From the NCBI RefSeq assembly GCF_019083965.1, contig NZ_JAHRCY010000036.1, forward strand, positions 1-64,000: 64,000 bases of DNA. The letters run 5' to 3'. The notes beneath the pieces are model-generated. The model searched no databases and was not told where the DNA came from. It was given only the letters and a program-made list of their open reading frames with translations. The translations under genes and the position numbers were made by a program. Within the stretch, counting starts at the first letter, position 1. Every line of letters begins with the position of its first letter. The DNA comes from Catellatospora tritici (lineage in GTDB: Bacteria > Actinomycetota > Actinomycetes > Mycobacteriales > Micromonosporaceae). Shown piece by piece: positions 8,505 through 18,052 of the stretch.

Positions 8505-9185
8505 TCAGGGGTTGGGCACCGTCACCACCGTGGCGACCAGCTCGTTGCGGGCCGTCCACCGGCCCTCGAAGTGGCTCAGTCGCCGGCCACCGACCAGGGG
8601 ACCGGGAACGAGCAGAGAAGCACGCAAGGAGCCCGTTCGCGGATCGCCCGGGTTCGCGGATATCTCGATGTCAGCCTCTGCGAAGTCCAGCCATCGTCCG
8701 GTGAGCGGAAACCATGCTTTGTATACGGACTCCTTGGCGCTGAACAACAGACGATCCCAGTTGACATCCGGACGCTCCCGAGCCAGGCGGGCGAGGCGAG
8801 TCGCCTCGCCGGGCAGAGCCATCGCTTCGAGCACCCCGGTGGGCAACGGCTCGTCCGGTTCGGCGTCGATGCCCAGCGAGGCGAGGTCGCTGTCGCGGAC
8901 CAGTGCGGCGGCGCAGTAGCCATCGCAGTGGGTCATGCTGCCGACCAAGCCGGTCGGCCAACGCGGTGCGCCGCGTTCGCCGTTGAGTACCGGCTGCGCC
9001 GGGACACCGAGCTTCGCCATGGCACGTCGCGCACAGGACCGGACGACGGCAAACTCCCGCCGGCGCTTGGGCACCGCGCGGACCACGAGCGCCTCCTCCT
9101 CGGGAAACGGCGGCGCGTGTTCGGGGCCGTCGTAGCCGAATGCCTCGATGGCGACCACGGCGGCGGGCAGGATGTCCTCGATCAG
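8505..9185 (-). CDS. Sfp-type 4'-phosphopantetheinyl transferase
   Basis: It transfers phosphopantetheine from CoA to the Ser of carrier domains, so it can activate the ACP, PKS and NRPS carriers encoded just upstream. Family motifs: GSMTHCDGYCAAA, GIDAEPDEPLP (Mg2+/CoA Asp-Glu) and WDRLLFSAKESVYKAW. The start is unusual. The first ATG/GTG-type codon is GTG 9158, but the conserved N-terminus of this family (M-I-E-D-x-L-P) is encoded upstream as CTG-ATC-GAG-GAC-ATC-CTG-CCC starting at 9185, preceded at 10 bases by GGAGAGG. I therefore place the start at CTG 9185 (226 aa) and give GTG 9158 (217 aa) as the alternative. It is convergent with the biosynthetic operon. Confidence 0.93.
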   Translation of the reverse strand: MIEDILPAAVVAIEAFGYDGPEHAPPFPEEEALVVRAVPKRRREFAVVRSCARRAMAKLGVPAQPVLNGERGAPRWPTGLVGSMTHCDGYCAAALVRDSDLASLGIDAEPDEPLPTGVLEAMALPGEATRLARLARERPDVNWDRLLFSAKESVYKAWFPLTGRWLDFAEADIEISANPGDPRTGSLRASLLVPGPLVGGRRLSHFEGRWTARNELVATVVTVPNP

Positions 9186-9513
9186 CGGTCCAGGTCCTCT
9201 CCGGGAATGCCGCGCATGAATCGCCCCGGATCCGGTGGAGGCTCGTTGTCGATACCGACCACGTCATGCGCGCTGGACCTGATTGTATTAGGTCGATTCG
9301 CACCCTGCGGGGCCAGGGCGCCAAGGACGGGCGGCGTCCTCTCGTCGGCTGCTGCCACCAGCCCAAATCATGCACTGATGCATCATTCAGGCTCATGCCG
9401 CAAGTGATTAAGTTCACCATGGGGCTTTGCTGGGGTGGCCCTTATTGCTAAGATCTGTGACCGGCCCAATCGGGCATCGGAGTGCCCATACGGAAACCAT
9501 TTCGCGGAGTGGA
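9186..9513. other. Intergenic region between divergent PPTase and cupin genes
   Basis: No supported gene. A 26-codon GTG-started frame on the - strand ends with TGA overlapping the proposed CTG start of the PPTase (its last residues read RGIPGEDLDR); it could be a coupled leader peptide or chance. The region is less GC-rich than its surroundings around 9360-9460 and carries the candidate promoter listed at 9427. Confidence 0.5.
9427..9454 (+). promoter_or_regulatory. Candidate sigma70-type promoter for the small ORF/cupin pair
   Basis: TTGCTG (9427-9432), a 16-base spacer, then TAAGAT (9449-9454), about 60 bases upstream of ATG 9514. Seen by eye only. Confidence 0.4.
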
Positions 9514-9693
9514 ATGGTCTCCATCGCCAATGATCCGTGGTTCGCGTCGCAACATTCTCGAAGCGACGACATTGTTCTCCTGGACAATGAGAGATTCGGT
9601 CACGGGCGGTGTCATGTTGTGGGCGCAAGCGTGGCTGCCGACGGCACTGCGATCGTCAACCCCCGGACGCTGTGGAGCATCAACGTTGAGTGA
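9514..9693 (+). CDS. Small hypothetical protein upstream of the cupin
   Basis: A 59-aa frame (begins MVSIANDPWFASQHSRSDD, ends NPRTLWSINVE). ATG 9514 has GGAG four bases upstream. Its stop codon (9691-9693) overlaps the TTG start of the cupin gene at 9686, which suggests coupled translation. The composition is that of a small beta-rich soluble protein, with no signal peptide, Cys motif or family that I recognise. Codon third positions are less GC-biased than in neighbouring genes, so it may be a remnant or recently acquired. Confidence 0.45.
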   Translation: MVSIANDPWFASQHSRSDDIVLLDNERFGHGRCHVVGASVAADGTAIVNPRTLWSINVE

Positions 9694-10240
9694 CCACTCA
9701 TTGACAACCGCCCTGGAGAAGATCGATCAGATCGTCGCGTCGCACCCTGACTGCCACACACGGGCCGCCGCGGTCGCCCAGGTGATCCCGGACCTGCTCG
9801 CCTCTCCCGACTCCCTCGATCCGAGGTTTCGGGAGTCATGCGAGAGCGGATACCGGCAGCATCTCGTCCATGTGCACCCGCAAGGGCTCTATTCGGTGGT
9901 ATCCCTTGTCTGGCTGCCGGGCCAGGAGACACCGATCCACAACCACAAGGCATGGTGCGTCGTCGGAGTGCTGCAGGGCGTGGAGGAGCAGACGACCTAC
10001 GCACTCCATGACCAGGACGGCGACGAGTGGCTTTCGGTGGACCACAGGGAGGTGCACGCCAAGGGCAGCGTCTCGGTACTGGTGCCGCCGGCCGGCGATA
10101 TCCACAAAGTGGCCAACCACGGTCCCGAGCTGGCGGTATCTATCCATGTCTATGGCACGGATATCACCGATGAGGGCACAAGCATCCATCGGACCTTTTC
10201 CACAGACGCGGTCCGGGAATCGTCGCCTCCGGTCTGCTGA
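9686..10240 (+). CDS. Cysteine dioxygenase-like cupin protein
   Basis: A 184-aa cupin of the cysteine dioxygenase type I superfamily. The metal-binding cupin motif 1 is LPGQETPIHNHKAW and the distal His lies in PAGDIHKVAN. Enzymes of this group are non-haem Fe(II) dioxygenases that oxidise thiols such as cysteine to the sulfinate. I chose TTG 9686 because GGAG lies 8 bases upstream and the resulting length fits the family; the frame is open further upstream to 9482 but that stretch is unlike the family. It could supply a sulfinate or sulfonate building block, or have an unrelated thiol substrate; the link to the PKS/NRPS cluster is only positional. Confidence 0.75.
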   Translation: MSDHSLTTALEKIDQIVASHPDCHTRAAAVAQVIPDLLASPDSLDPRFRESCESGYRQHLVHVHPQGLYSVVSLVWLPGQETPIHNHKAWCVVGVLQGVEEQTTYALHDQDGDEWLSVDHREVHAKGSVSVLVPPAGDIHKVANHGPELAVSIHVYGTDITDEGTSIHRTFSTDAVRESSPPVC

Positions 10241-10249
10241 CGCCGGGAA

Positions 10250-10638
10250 ACACCAACAGTGTCCGACGCGCGGTGGAGCTCGGCGCGGGCGGCGTGGTCG
10301 TGCGGGCGCTCCGCGCGATCGGTGAGGACCCGCTGCCGACGCCCTGGCGGCGACCGCCTGGCCGACGCAGCCAGCGGGCAGCCGTTGCCCGCCGCCGAGG
10401 AGTCCTCACTGCGCGCGGCCGGCGATACCGCGTATCGGCGTCTGACGCATCGCGAGCCGGCTGGTCGCCACCTCCGCTCGACGTGAAGGCCTGGTGAGAC
10501 TATGCCGCCTCGCGGGTGCGCGTCTCGCTGCACGAGGGCGACACGGTCACGGCGGCCCGTGCGGTCGCCGACATGTACGGCATCAGCCGCCCCGACGAGC
10601 AGCGAGCCACGAGCCGGCTCGCCGCCATCGCGGCCTGA
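10250..10638 (+). pseudogene. Frameshifted remnant of an unrecognised gene
   Basis: Protein-like sequence appears in successive + strand frames: residues reading ASGQPLPAAEESSLRAAGD between about 10370 and 10480, then a clean C-terminal stretch from 10498 to the TGA at 10636 (SRVRVSLHEGDTVTAARAV, then ADMYGISRPDEQRATSRL). No single frame covers it and no start is evident. I do not recognise the family. It is best read as a decayed gene between the cupin and the membrane protein. Confidence 0.4.
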
Positions 10639-10683
10639 CCCTCGACCCTTGACAGGAAATGCGCCATTGTCGAGGCTCAATCC

Positions 10684-11553
10684 GTGACGCCGCCACAATG
10701 GATGCTGTTCACCATCCTCGGCCTGCTGACCGCGGGATTTCTGGTGATGTACCGGCTTGCCGGCGACAAAGTGTCGGAGACTCTCGGATCCGCCGGCGGG
10801 TTCGCACTCATGCTGACATTGATCATCAGCGGTGCCGGGCACATGTGGCACGGCTACCAGTTCCTGCACATCGCATCGGCGTGGGCGCGGGTCGTCACCG
10901 TCACCCACCTGGTGGTCATGGTCGCCATGTTCGGGTACGGCACCTACGTGGGCCACGCGTACGTCATGACCGAGGACGGTCATCTGCCGGACGCGGAACG
11001 GTACCGCAGATTCCGGCGCGCCAACGCGTGGAACCGGCGCCGCTTCGTCCCCGTGCTGCTGGCGCTGCTCGTCTTCATGTTCGGCTACCCGATGCCCGCA
11101 CGTGACAAGTGGGCACTGGTGGTGGACCTGAAGTGGCTCATCCCGTACATCATCGTCTGGATCGTCGCCAGCTCCGTCTTCGCGGCGATCCTACGCGCGG
11201 TGCGCGAGGAGCCCAAGGGTGTCGGCGAGAACTCCGCCTCCTTCGCCTCGCTGTTCGTGATCCTCATCTGGGCCTTCCCGCTGTCGCGCCGGGGCATGGA
11301 GGTCCTTGGCGTCGCGGCGGCCTGGAGCTGGGTCGCCGCTGTGACCCTGCTCGCGTTCCTGCTGGTGGCCACAGTGGTGGCGGTCCTCGTCGTGCCGGGC
11401 TTCTTCAACGGCGTGCTGCCGGGCCGGCCCGCGCTGACGGTCATCCTCCTCGGGGGTACCGGCCTGCTTCTCTACCTGCTGCCGCTCATCTGGAATGACC
11501 GGCCGGTCGTACACGACCTGACGGACATCACCGGCATCCCGTTCCTCGGCTAG
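10684..11553 (+). CDS. Polytopic integral membrane protein of unknown function
   Basis: A 289-aa protein with about seven to eight hydrophobic helices spread along its length (for example WMLFTILGLLTAGFLVMY near the N-terminus and FASLFVILIWAFPLS mid-way). GTG 10684 is preceded by GAGG. A soluble loop with many Arg residues (ERYRRFRRANAWNRRRF) lies near residues 100-117. I do not recognise a family or catalytic motif. It ends 8 bases from the convergent STAND gene. Confidence 0.75.
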   Translation: MTPPQWMLFTILGLLTAGFLVMYRLAGDKVSETLGSAGGFALMLTLIISGAGHMWHGYQFLHIASAWARVVTVTHLVVMVAMFGYGTYVGHAYVMTEDGHLPDAERYRRFRRANAWNRRRFVPVLLALLVFMFGYPMPARDKWALVVDLKWLIPYIIVWIVASSVFAAILRAVREEPKGVGENSASFASLFVILIWAFPLSRRGMEVLGVAAAWSWVAAVTLLAFLLVATVVAVLVVPGFFNGVLPGRPALTVILLGGTGLLLYLLPLIWNDRPVVHDLTDITGIPFLG

Positions 11554-11561
11554 CCAGCCGC

Positions 11562-14500
11562 CTACACGGCCTCCTCCGGGTCGCCTGAAAGACGTTCGAC
11601 GCGCGCCTTGGCGATGAATGTGCGGACCTCGTCCTCCAGCGGCGCCTTCACTGTGGCCGGATCGGTCACCGGAAGGTCCGGTGGACTCTCGCCGAGGTCG
11701 GCCAACAGTTCGCGGGCATCACGCAGCGCCCAGTGGTCGTGGTGGGGCGGGCCGTCGTGCCAGGCCTGCCGGTACGCCTCATGGGCATGGTGTACGGCTT
11801 CGTCATGTCGCCCGAGCGCTTGAAGAGCCTGGGCGAGGTGATGGTGTGGTCGGCTGGAGGCTGGCAGCCGGGGCAGCCGCAGCAGCGACTCCTCGATAGC
11901 CGCCGCCGCCTCGGCCGGCCGGCCGAGCTTGGTCAGCAGGAAAGCTTGCAAGGCAGGCACCGTGTCCTGGCCGGAGTTGCGGGCCAGGCGCTCGCCCTGG
12001 TCAGCGATTACCAGCGCTGCGGCGAAGTCCCCGCGCTGGATCTCGAAACGGCACCGGATCATGGTGAGGGCGATTCGATAAGAGGACGAGTGAATCTCTT
12101 GATCGACTCGCGTGAGCTGCTCGCTGGTCAGCGTGCCGTCAAACTGTGCCAACCGAAGTCGATTCGCGTGAAGCCCGTCTGTGAACCAAGGAGAGTTCGT
12201 CGGAGGGATGAGCCGCGCGGCAGCGTTCAGGAGTGCGTATGCCTCGTTCGTCCGCCCGCGCCTGCCATCAATCGTGCTCCGGGACAGGATCAGGACCGCG
12301 TCCCGCTCGGGATCCCCACCCGTAGCTGCCGTAAGTTCGGCCCTCAGGTCGAGTAGGCGCTCCGAGAGCAGCCATCTCCCGGCCAGGTCCAGCCCGACCG
12401 CACATCGCTGCAGACTCACGCCGACTTCGATGGTGTGTTCGTCACGAAGAGCGTCTGCCAGGATCGCTGTCTCCTGCCTGATCGCTTCGTCGAGGCGCCC
12501 ATGGAGGTGATACGCGAGGGTGAGGTCGCCGCGGACAAACCAAGTTCCGTCTGCGGCGAGTGGTGTCAGCAGCTCGATCACTGTCGGATAGGCGCCCAAC
12601 TCGACCAGCAGGGCCTTGCCGATCCCCGACCGCCACAGGCTGTCGGCCTCGGCTAGCAGGCCGGCGCCTACCAGCGCCCGGAAGATCGTGATGGTGTGTC
12701 GCAGATCCTCGACGCTGGTTGCACGGCTCGGGTCCTCGGGCGGAAGCGCCTGAAAGTGGTCTCGGACGGCGGTGTTGGCCTGCACCCGATCGGACTTGTC
12801 CAGCCGGTCGTGCACGTAGGCGCGGATGATCGGGTGCATGTCGTAGGAGTTCGCGGCCCGGTCCCACCACAGCAGGCCGCGTTCCTCGAGATCTTTGAGC
12901 GCCTGGTCGAGTTGAGCTCTCGCGCGGCCCGGCTCGGTCGGCTTCCATGCGGCCAGCCGCTGCTCGTACTCGCGCTCCGCAGCGGCGACCATGCGGTCCC
13001 GCGCTGCGTGCCACTGGACCCACCGATCTGCCCCGGCGTCGTAGTTCTCAGTCTCAGAGTCGGCGCCCTGAACACCGTCGCCGGGAGAGGGCGAGCGGAA
13101 TTCGAACGGATCGGACGGCGAGCCGAGCGCGTCGAGGTCTGGCACCGTCCGCTGGGGCGGTGCCGGCCGGAACGGGTTGATCGCTTCCAGAGTGGTCCAT
13201 TCAACCGAACCCGCCAGCACCGAGAGCCAGTCCAGCAGACGCTTACTCCCGGGGGCCAGGTCGGCCAGGGCCGCGGCGAGGATGTGCGTGCGGCGCTGGG
13301 TCAGGTCCAGGTCAGGCAGGCCCAGCGCGCCGCCGGCGGTGGTGTCGCCTAGCCACCGGTCGAACCCGCCCGGCTCGGGCCGGTAGTCGCGTACCAACCC
13401 GGCCACGATGCCGATCAGCAGCGGGTGGTTGTCGAGTCGGCGGAAGAAGCCGCTCAGCGCGGCGCGGCTGCCCCGTACGCCGAGGCGTCCCAGCAACGTG
13501 GCGGTGTCCGCCTCGGTGAGGCCGGGCAGTTGGATGTGCCGCACGCCGGGTATCGGCCGCCCGAAGCGAGTCAGCGCGTCGGGCATCAGCCGGGTACTGA
13601 TGAGGATTTTGGAGGGGCCGACCGCGGTGAGGTTACGGAGCAGGTCCTCGGCCTGCGTGTCGATCATCGAACGCTTCGTCGTGTCCGCCTCGTCGTCGCG
13701 CACCTTGGACGGGTCGAGGCGGTGATAGGCGCGGAGCAGGCGCTCGAAGCCGTCCAGCACCAGCAGATACGGCCGGGCCCGCAGCGCGGCCACTGCCTGT
13801 GCTGCCAGGTCGGCACGTGGCAGCCGCCGGATGTCGGCGAGCGGTGCGCCGGTTGTGTACGCGAGGACTTCGCGCAGGAAGCGGCCCATCGACGCGGATC
13901 CCTCGTAGAAGCTCCACCACAGGCGGCCGGCCAGATCGTCGATGGCGCCGCCGGCCCGGTTGGACGCCCACTCCCAGGTGAGTGCGCTCTTGCCGGTTCC
14001 ACCGATCGCTTCGACGACCAGCACCGGGTCAGCGGAGCCGCCCCAGTCGTCCAACCTGGCCAGATGGGTGCCGCGCCCGGTGAACGGCGCGCTGCCCACG
14101 TAGGGTGGCACCGCATGGAACGCCGGCGGTGCCGGTAGTGAGACGGCGGCCGCCTCATGCTCGTCGGCTGCGCCTGCGGCCTGCTCGTATGGTCGTAGTG
14201 CGAGGAGCAGGTCCTCGCGGAACTTCGCCACCTCGGCGAAGCGCCTGACCACATGTTGTCGGGACACCCGGGCACGGAACTGTGCCAATGCCTCGGCGTC
14301 GGAACCGTGGTCGACGTCGGGCGGCGGCCAGGCGAAGTTCGGATCCACCAGGAAGGGCAGCAGCGGCAGATCGGTCCGCGCCGTGGCCCACTCGTACTCC
14401 AGCTCTGTGTAGGACAGCGGCTGGCCCGGCGGGCGAGAGCCATATCGGTGGGCCAGCAGCAGTACGAACACGTGACAGGTGCCCAACCGCTCGCGGCAGA

Positions 14501-14705
14501 CCTCAAACGGGGTGGGGCGCTGCGGGTCGAATTCCTCCATGTGCACCGGGGTCATCCCGATCCGATGGCAGACGTCCACGGCGGCCTGCCGGTACGGCGC
14601 CAGCGCACCAGACGCGCTGCTGATGAAGACTCGGCGGCCCACCGTGGCGCGGGCGCCGGCCCCATTCACGCTGCGGACGTGGTCGTTGGGCTGTGCTTGC
14701 GGCAC
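11562..14705 (-). CDS. DUF4062-STAND NTPase-TPR protein
   Basis: A 1047-aa protein. The N-terminal DUF4062/TIR-like fold is seen in RRVFISSASGALAPYR and the region through SYTELEYEWA (about residues 25-115). A P-loop ATPase core follows: Walker A IGGTGKSALTWEW and Walker B YLLVLDGFERLL. The C-terminal third is helical with TPR-like pairs (for example SSRPHHHLAQALQALGRHDE near residue 960). Such STAND proteins are sensor-switch-effector machines, often in antiphage or regulatory roles. GTG 14705 is preceded by GGAG. There is no membrane segment, so it should be cytosolic. It stands alone on its strand, convergent with the membrane protein. The effector activity of the N-terminal domain is not known. 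Confidence 0.88.
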   Translation of the reverse strand: MPQAQPNDHVRSVNGAGARATVGRRVFISSASGALAPYRQAAVDVCHRIGMTPVHMEEFDPQRPTPFEVCRERLGTCHVFVLLLAHRYGSRPPGQPLSYTELEYEWATARTDLPLLPFLVDPNFAWPPPDVDHGSDAEALAQFRARVSRQHVVRRFAEVAKFREDLLLALRPYEQAAGAADEHEAAAVSLPAPPAFHAVPPYVGSAPFTGRGTHLARLDDWGGSADPVLVVEAIGGTGKSALTWEWASNRAGGAIDDLAGRLWWSFYEGSASMGRFLREVLAYTTGAPLADIRRLPRADLAAQAVAALRARPYLLVLDGFERLLRAYHRLDPSKVRDDEADTTKRSMIDTQAEDLLRNLTAVGPSKILISTRLMPDALTRFGRPIPGVRHIQLPGLTEADTATLLGRLGVRGSRAALSGFFRRLDNHPLLIGIVAGLVRDYRPEPGGFDRWLGDTTAGGALGLPDLDLTQRRTHILAAALADLAPGSKRLLDWLSVLAGSVEWTTLEAINPFRPAPPQRTVPDLDALGSPSDPFEFRSPSPGDGVQGADSETENYDAGADRWVQWHAARDRMVAAAEREYEQRLAAWKPTEPGRARAQLDQALKDLEERGLLWWDRAANSYDMHPIIRAYVHDRLDKSDRVQANTAVRDHFQALPPEDPSRATSVEDLRHTITIFRALVGAGLLAEADSLWRSGIGKALLVELGAYPTVIELLTPLAADGTWFVRGDLTLAYHLHGRLDEAIRQETAILADALRDEHTIEVGVSLQRCAVGLDLAGRWLLSERLLDLRAELTAATGGDPERDAVLILSRSTIDGRRGRTNEAYALLNAAARLIPPTNSPWFTDGLHANRLRLAQFDGTLTSEQLTRVDQEIHSSSYRIALTMIRCRFEIQRGDFAAALVIADQGERLARNSGQDTVPALQAFLLTKLGRPAEAAAAIEESLLRLPRLPASSRPHHHLAQALQALGRHDEAVHHAHEAYRQAWHDGPPHHDHWALRDARELLADLGESPPDLPVTDPATVKAPLEDEVRTFIAKARVERLSGDPEEAV

Positions 14706-14898
14706 GAGCGTCTCCTGAGCTGGACCCGAAGTTCCGACACGACTCTCCTACTTGTACCAGAGGGGTGTCTCACCTCACTCCAGCGAACCGCCGGGTTCAC
14801 CAGCGGTGTGGGTACATCCGCACCCGCAGTCGCCGACGCGTTGCTGCGCAACGGCTGAGACGGGACTGCGCGTCCGGTGTCGGCATCATTGGTCGAGA

Positions 14899-14930
14899 AA
14901 GCCGGCCCGGATACGGATCCGGACCGGCTT
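14899..14930 (-). terminator. Probable terminator downstream of the CBM32/DUF1080 gene
   Basis: A 14-bp inverted repeat with one mismatch and an ACGG-type loop: AAGCCGGCCCGGAT pairs with ATCCGGACCGGCTT. It sits 18 bases after the stop at 14948. Confidence 0.7.
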
Positions 14931-14947
14931 CCTCAGGTCAGCCGAGG

Positions 14948-17943
14948 TCAGACCACCGGCTCCACCCAGATGTTGCGGTAGTACAGGTTCGCGCCCGGGT
15001 CGCCGTGGTCCTGGAACCGCAGCGGTCCGGGCGCCGCGGTCTCAGCGGCGCCGTTGCCGGTCGGGCCGTTGATCTCCGCGTTGTTGATGACGGTGACGCC
15101 GTTCCAGACGACGGTGACACGAGCGTTCTCGGTCTTCACATTGGAGCTGTTGAACCGGGCGGCTCGGAACGTGACGTCGTAGGTCTGCCACGTCTGTGGG
15201 GCGGTGGCCGCGTTGACCGACGGTGCGATTTTCTCGTAGATCGCGCCGCACTCGTTGTTGGCCAGGGTCGTGTCCCCGAACGAGTCCAGCACCTGGAGTT
15301 CGTAGCGGTCCTGCAGGTAGATGCCGCTGTTGGCGCGTTGCTGACCGGTCACGTCCCCGGGCAGCAGCGGCAGCCAGAACTCGGCGTGCAGTTTGAAGTC
15401 ACCGAACGCCTGCTTGGACTTGATGTCGCCGCCGAGGACCTCGACACCGCCGTTGCCCAGCGGCCAGGTGACCGGGGTGCCGTTGGAGTGCTGGAAGTTG
15501 TTCATGTTCGTGCCGTCGAACAGCACGATCCGGGCCGGCGGCGTGGAGCTTGCGTACGCCTCGAACTCGTAGATGCGGGCCGCGCCGTTGCCGTCGCTGG
15601 TCGGCGTGGTGACGTTGAGCCGGATGTACCGGGCCGAGGTCGCGGTGAAGTTGTGCGTGGTGACGCTGGCCGTGTTGGCGGTGACGGTCGCGACCGTGGT
15701 CCAGCTGGTGCCGTTGGTGGACAACTGGAGGTTGAAGTCGCGGGTGTTCCAGGCGGTGTTCTCGCCGCCGGCGCCGGCGTGCCGGACGACCAGCTGGCTG
15801 ACCGTCTGCGCGGTGCCGAGGTCGACCTGCAGCCACTTGGTGGCGCCCAGCGAGCACCACTTGTCGCCGTTGCCACCCGAGACGCTGCCGTTGACCGCCT
15901 GCGCCGGGCCCTCGGCCGCGGCGCAGGAGCTGTCCGCGGTCGCCGGTTTGCCCACGGCCAGGTTGCCCGTCGGCGGTGCGGTCGGGCCGTATGCCTCGAA
16001 CTCGTAGATGCGGGCCGCGCCGTTGCCGGTGGTGGCGCCGCTGGTGACGTTCAACCGGAGGTATCTGGCCTGCGTCGCGGTGATGTTGTGGGTGGTGGTG
16101 CCGGCCGTGTTCGCGGTGACGGTCACCGCGGTGGTCCAGCTCGTCCCGTTGGTGGACGTCTGGATGTTGAAGTCGCGGGTGTTGAACCCGACCTCTTCCC
16201 CACCCGTGCCGGCGTGCTGGACGACGAACCGGTTGACGCTCTGCGTCGAGCCGAGGTCGACCTGCAGCCACTTGGTCGCGCCGAGCGAGCACCACTTGTC
16301 GGAGTTGCCGCCCGAGACGCTGCCGTTGACCGCCTGCGCCGGCCCCTCCGAGGCGGCGCAGGAGCTGTCGGCCGTGGCGGGCTTGTTCAGTGCCAGGTTG
16401 CTCGACGGGCCCTGGCCCGGGATGACGTTGAGGGTGTACCAGACCTCGGTGCTCCACAGCGACTGGCCGTTGCTGGACGCGAACGGCTTCGGCGAGCGGA
16501 TGTGCACCACCCGGCCGGCCCTGAGCCCGTTGATCACCAGGGTGACCTTCTTGCCGTCGGCGGACAGGGTCGCCGACGCCACGGTCAGGGTCTCCTCGTC
16601 GATCTTCGGACCGCCGTAGGCGGCGGTCGGGACGTAGCGCCACTGCTTGACCCGGTACTTCGTGGCCAGCGCGGTGGCGGTCGCCGCCGACACCGGCTGG
16701 GTGTACTCGATCTCGAACCCGTTGGGCAGGGCCTTCATCGACAGCATGTCGAAGGCGTTGCCACCGTTGGGCGTGAGCTTCTGCAGGCCGAAGTTCAGCT
16801 TGCCGGTCTGGCCCCAGTTGCCGCCGCCGCCGATGCCGCCGACGTAGATCGCGCCGTCCGGGCCGACGTTGACCTCGGACACGCCGCCTTCCAGGCCCTG
16901 CGTCATCCGGAACAGGGCGCCCTGGTACTCGCCGTTGACCTTCTCGACCGCGGCGCGCTGCAGGCCGCCGTAGGTGACATCGCCGATGACGAACTGGCCG
17001 GCGTAGAGGCCGCTGGTCATGTACATCGGAGTGCTGGGCGAGTTGCCGATCTCGTTCTGCGGCAGCCAGATCACGGGTTGGGTGACCGGGGCGCTCTCGA
17101 ACGGGCCGGCCGGGTTGAGGTAGTGGTTGAAGAAACGGCCCTGCTTGATGTGCACCAGTTTCGAGGCGGGCAGCCAGCCGCCCTGGTTGTCGGTGACGAA
17201 GATGCCGTTCTCCGGGCCCCACCCGATGCCGTGCGGGGTCCGCAGGCCGCCGGCGACGTACGTCCACGCGCCGGTGTCCTTGTTGATTTTGATGGTGGTG
17301 CCGCGGTTGGCGACCGGCTGCGGGGGTTCGTGGTGGCGCCGCCGTAGTCGATGCCGACCGACAGGTTGATGTAGAAGTACCCGTCGGCGTAGAGCAGGCC
17401 GAACGCGAACTCGTGGAACGTGCCGCCGTAGGGCCAGGTCGCGACCTGCTGGTACTGGTCGGCGACCTCGTCGCCGTTGGTGTCGACCAGCCGGGTCAGT
17501 CGCATCTTCTCCGACACGTAGACCACGCCGTCGACGATCTTCAGGCCCATCGGCTCCTTGAGGTTGCTGCCGATCCGCTTGGTCGTGACCGCGCCCGGGC
17601 TGGTGTTGCCGCCGGTGTTGCCCAGGATCCAGACCTCACCGGCCTGGGAGGTGCCGGAGTCGTTGGTGCCGCCCCAGGTGCAGATGACCAGACGGCTGTC
17701 GGCGAGCCAGTCCATGCCGGTCACCCGGGGCTCGAAGCCGGACGGGCGCAGGTTGGTGAGGGTGAAGTTCGGGTGTACGGAGGTCAGCGGCAGGCCGTCG
17801 CCGGGCGAGTCGCCGGTGCCTTCGCACTCCTTGCGGCCCGGGGCGGTGACCCGCACGACGCCCGCGTCGGTGCTGAGCACCGAGTTCGGCACCGTCACGA
17901 ACGTGGTCGAGCCGGGCGTGCCAGAGCTGCGCGGCCAAGGCAC
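14948..17943 (-). pseudogene. Secreted sugar-dehydrogenase-like/CBM32/DUF1080 protein, frameshifted and 5'-truncated
   Basis: Read from the 5' side: a glucose/sorbosone-dehydrogenase-like beta-propeller (MDWLADSRLVICTWGG, EPMGLKIVDGVVYVSEK), an Ig-like segment, two nearly identical F5/8-type (CBM32) carbohydrate-binding domains (each beginning NLAxxKPATADSSCAA), and a C-terminal DUF1080/3-keto-disaccharide hydrolase domain (RIVLFDGTNMNNFQ). A one-base change in a G5 run at 17323-17327 shifts the frame: one extra G would restore AAC-CCC-CCG-CAG and join the two halves. The 5' end is also missing; no signal peptide or start is found before similarity ends near 17930, where a recombinase-like gene begins on the other strand. 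The frameshift may be a homopolymer error, but the truncation looks real. Confidence 0.8.
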
Positions 17944-18052
17944 GGGCCCGCCCGTGCGCGCGGTGCGAGCTGACCCGGCCGGTAGCCGCGATCGAGCCGG
18001 AGGGTCCGCTTTGCCATCCTTGCCGTGACCGCGATCCGCGTCGGCACGAGCG

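Noticed and set aside
8388..9407. 339-codon + strand frame opposite the PPTase
   Set aside because: Shadow of the PPTase gene, without recognisable domains.
10649..10677. TTGACA as -35 of a promoter for the membrane protein at 10684
   Set aside because: The box at the proper spacing is GAGGCT, which is a poor -10 and serves as the ribosome binding site.
14693..17347. 884-codon + strand frame
   Set aside because: It is antisense to the CBM32/DUF1080 gene, rich in Gly/Arg/Val/Asp shadows, with no motif.
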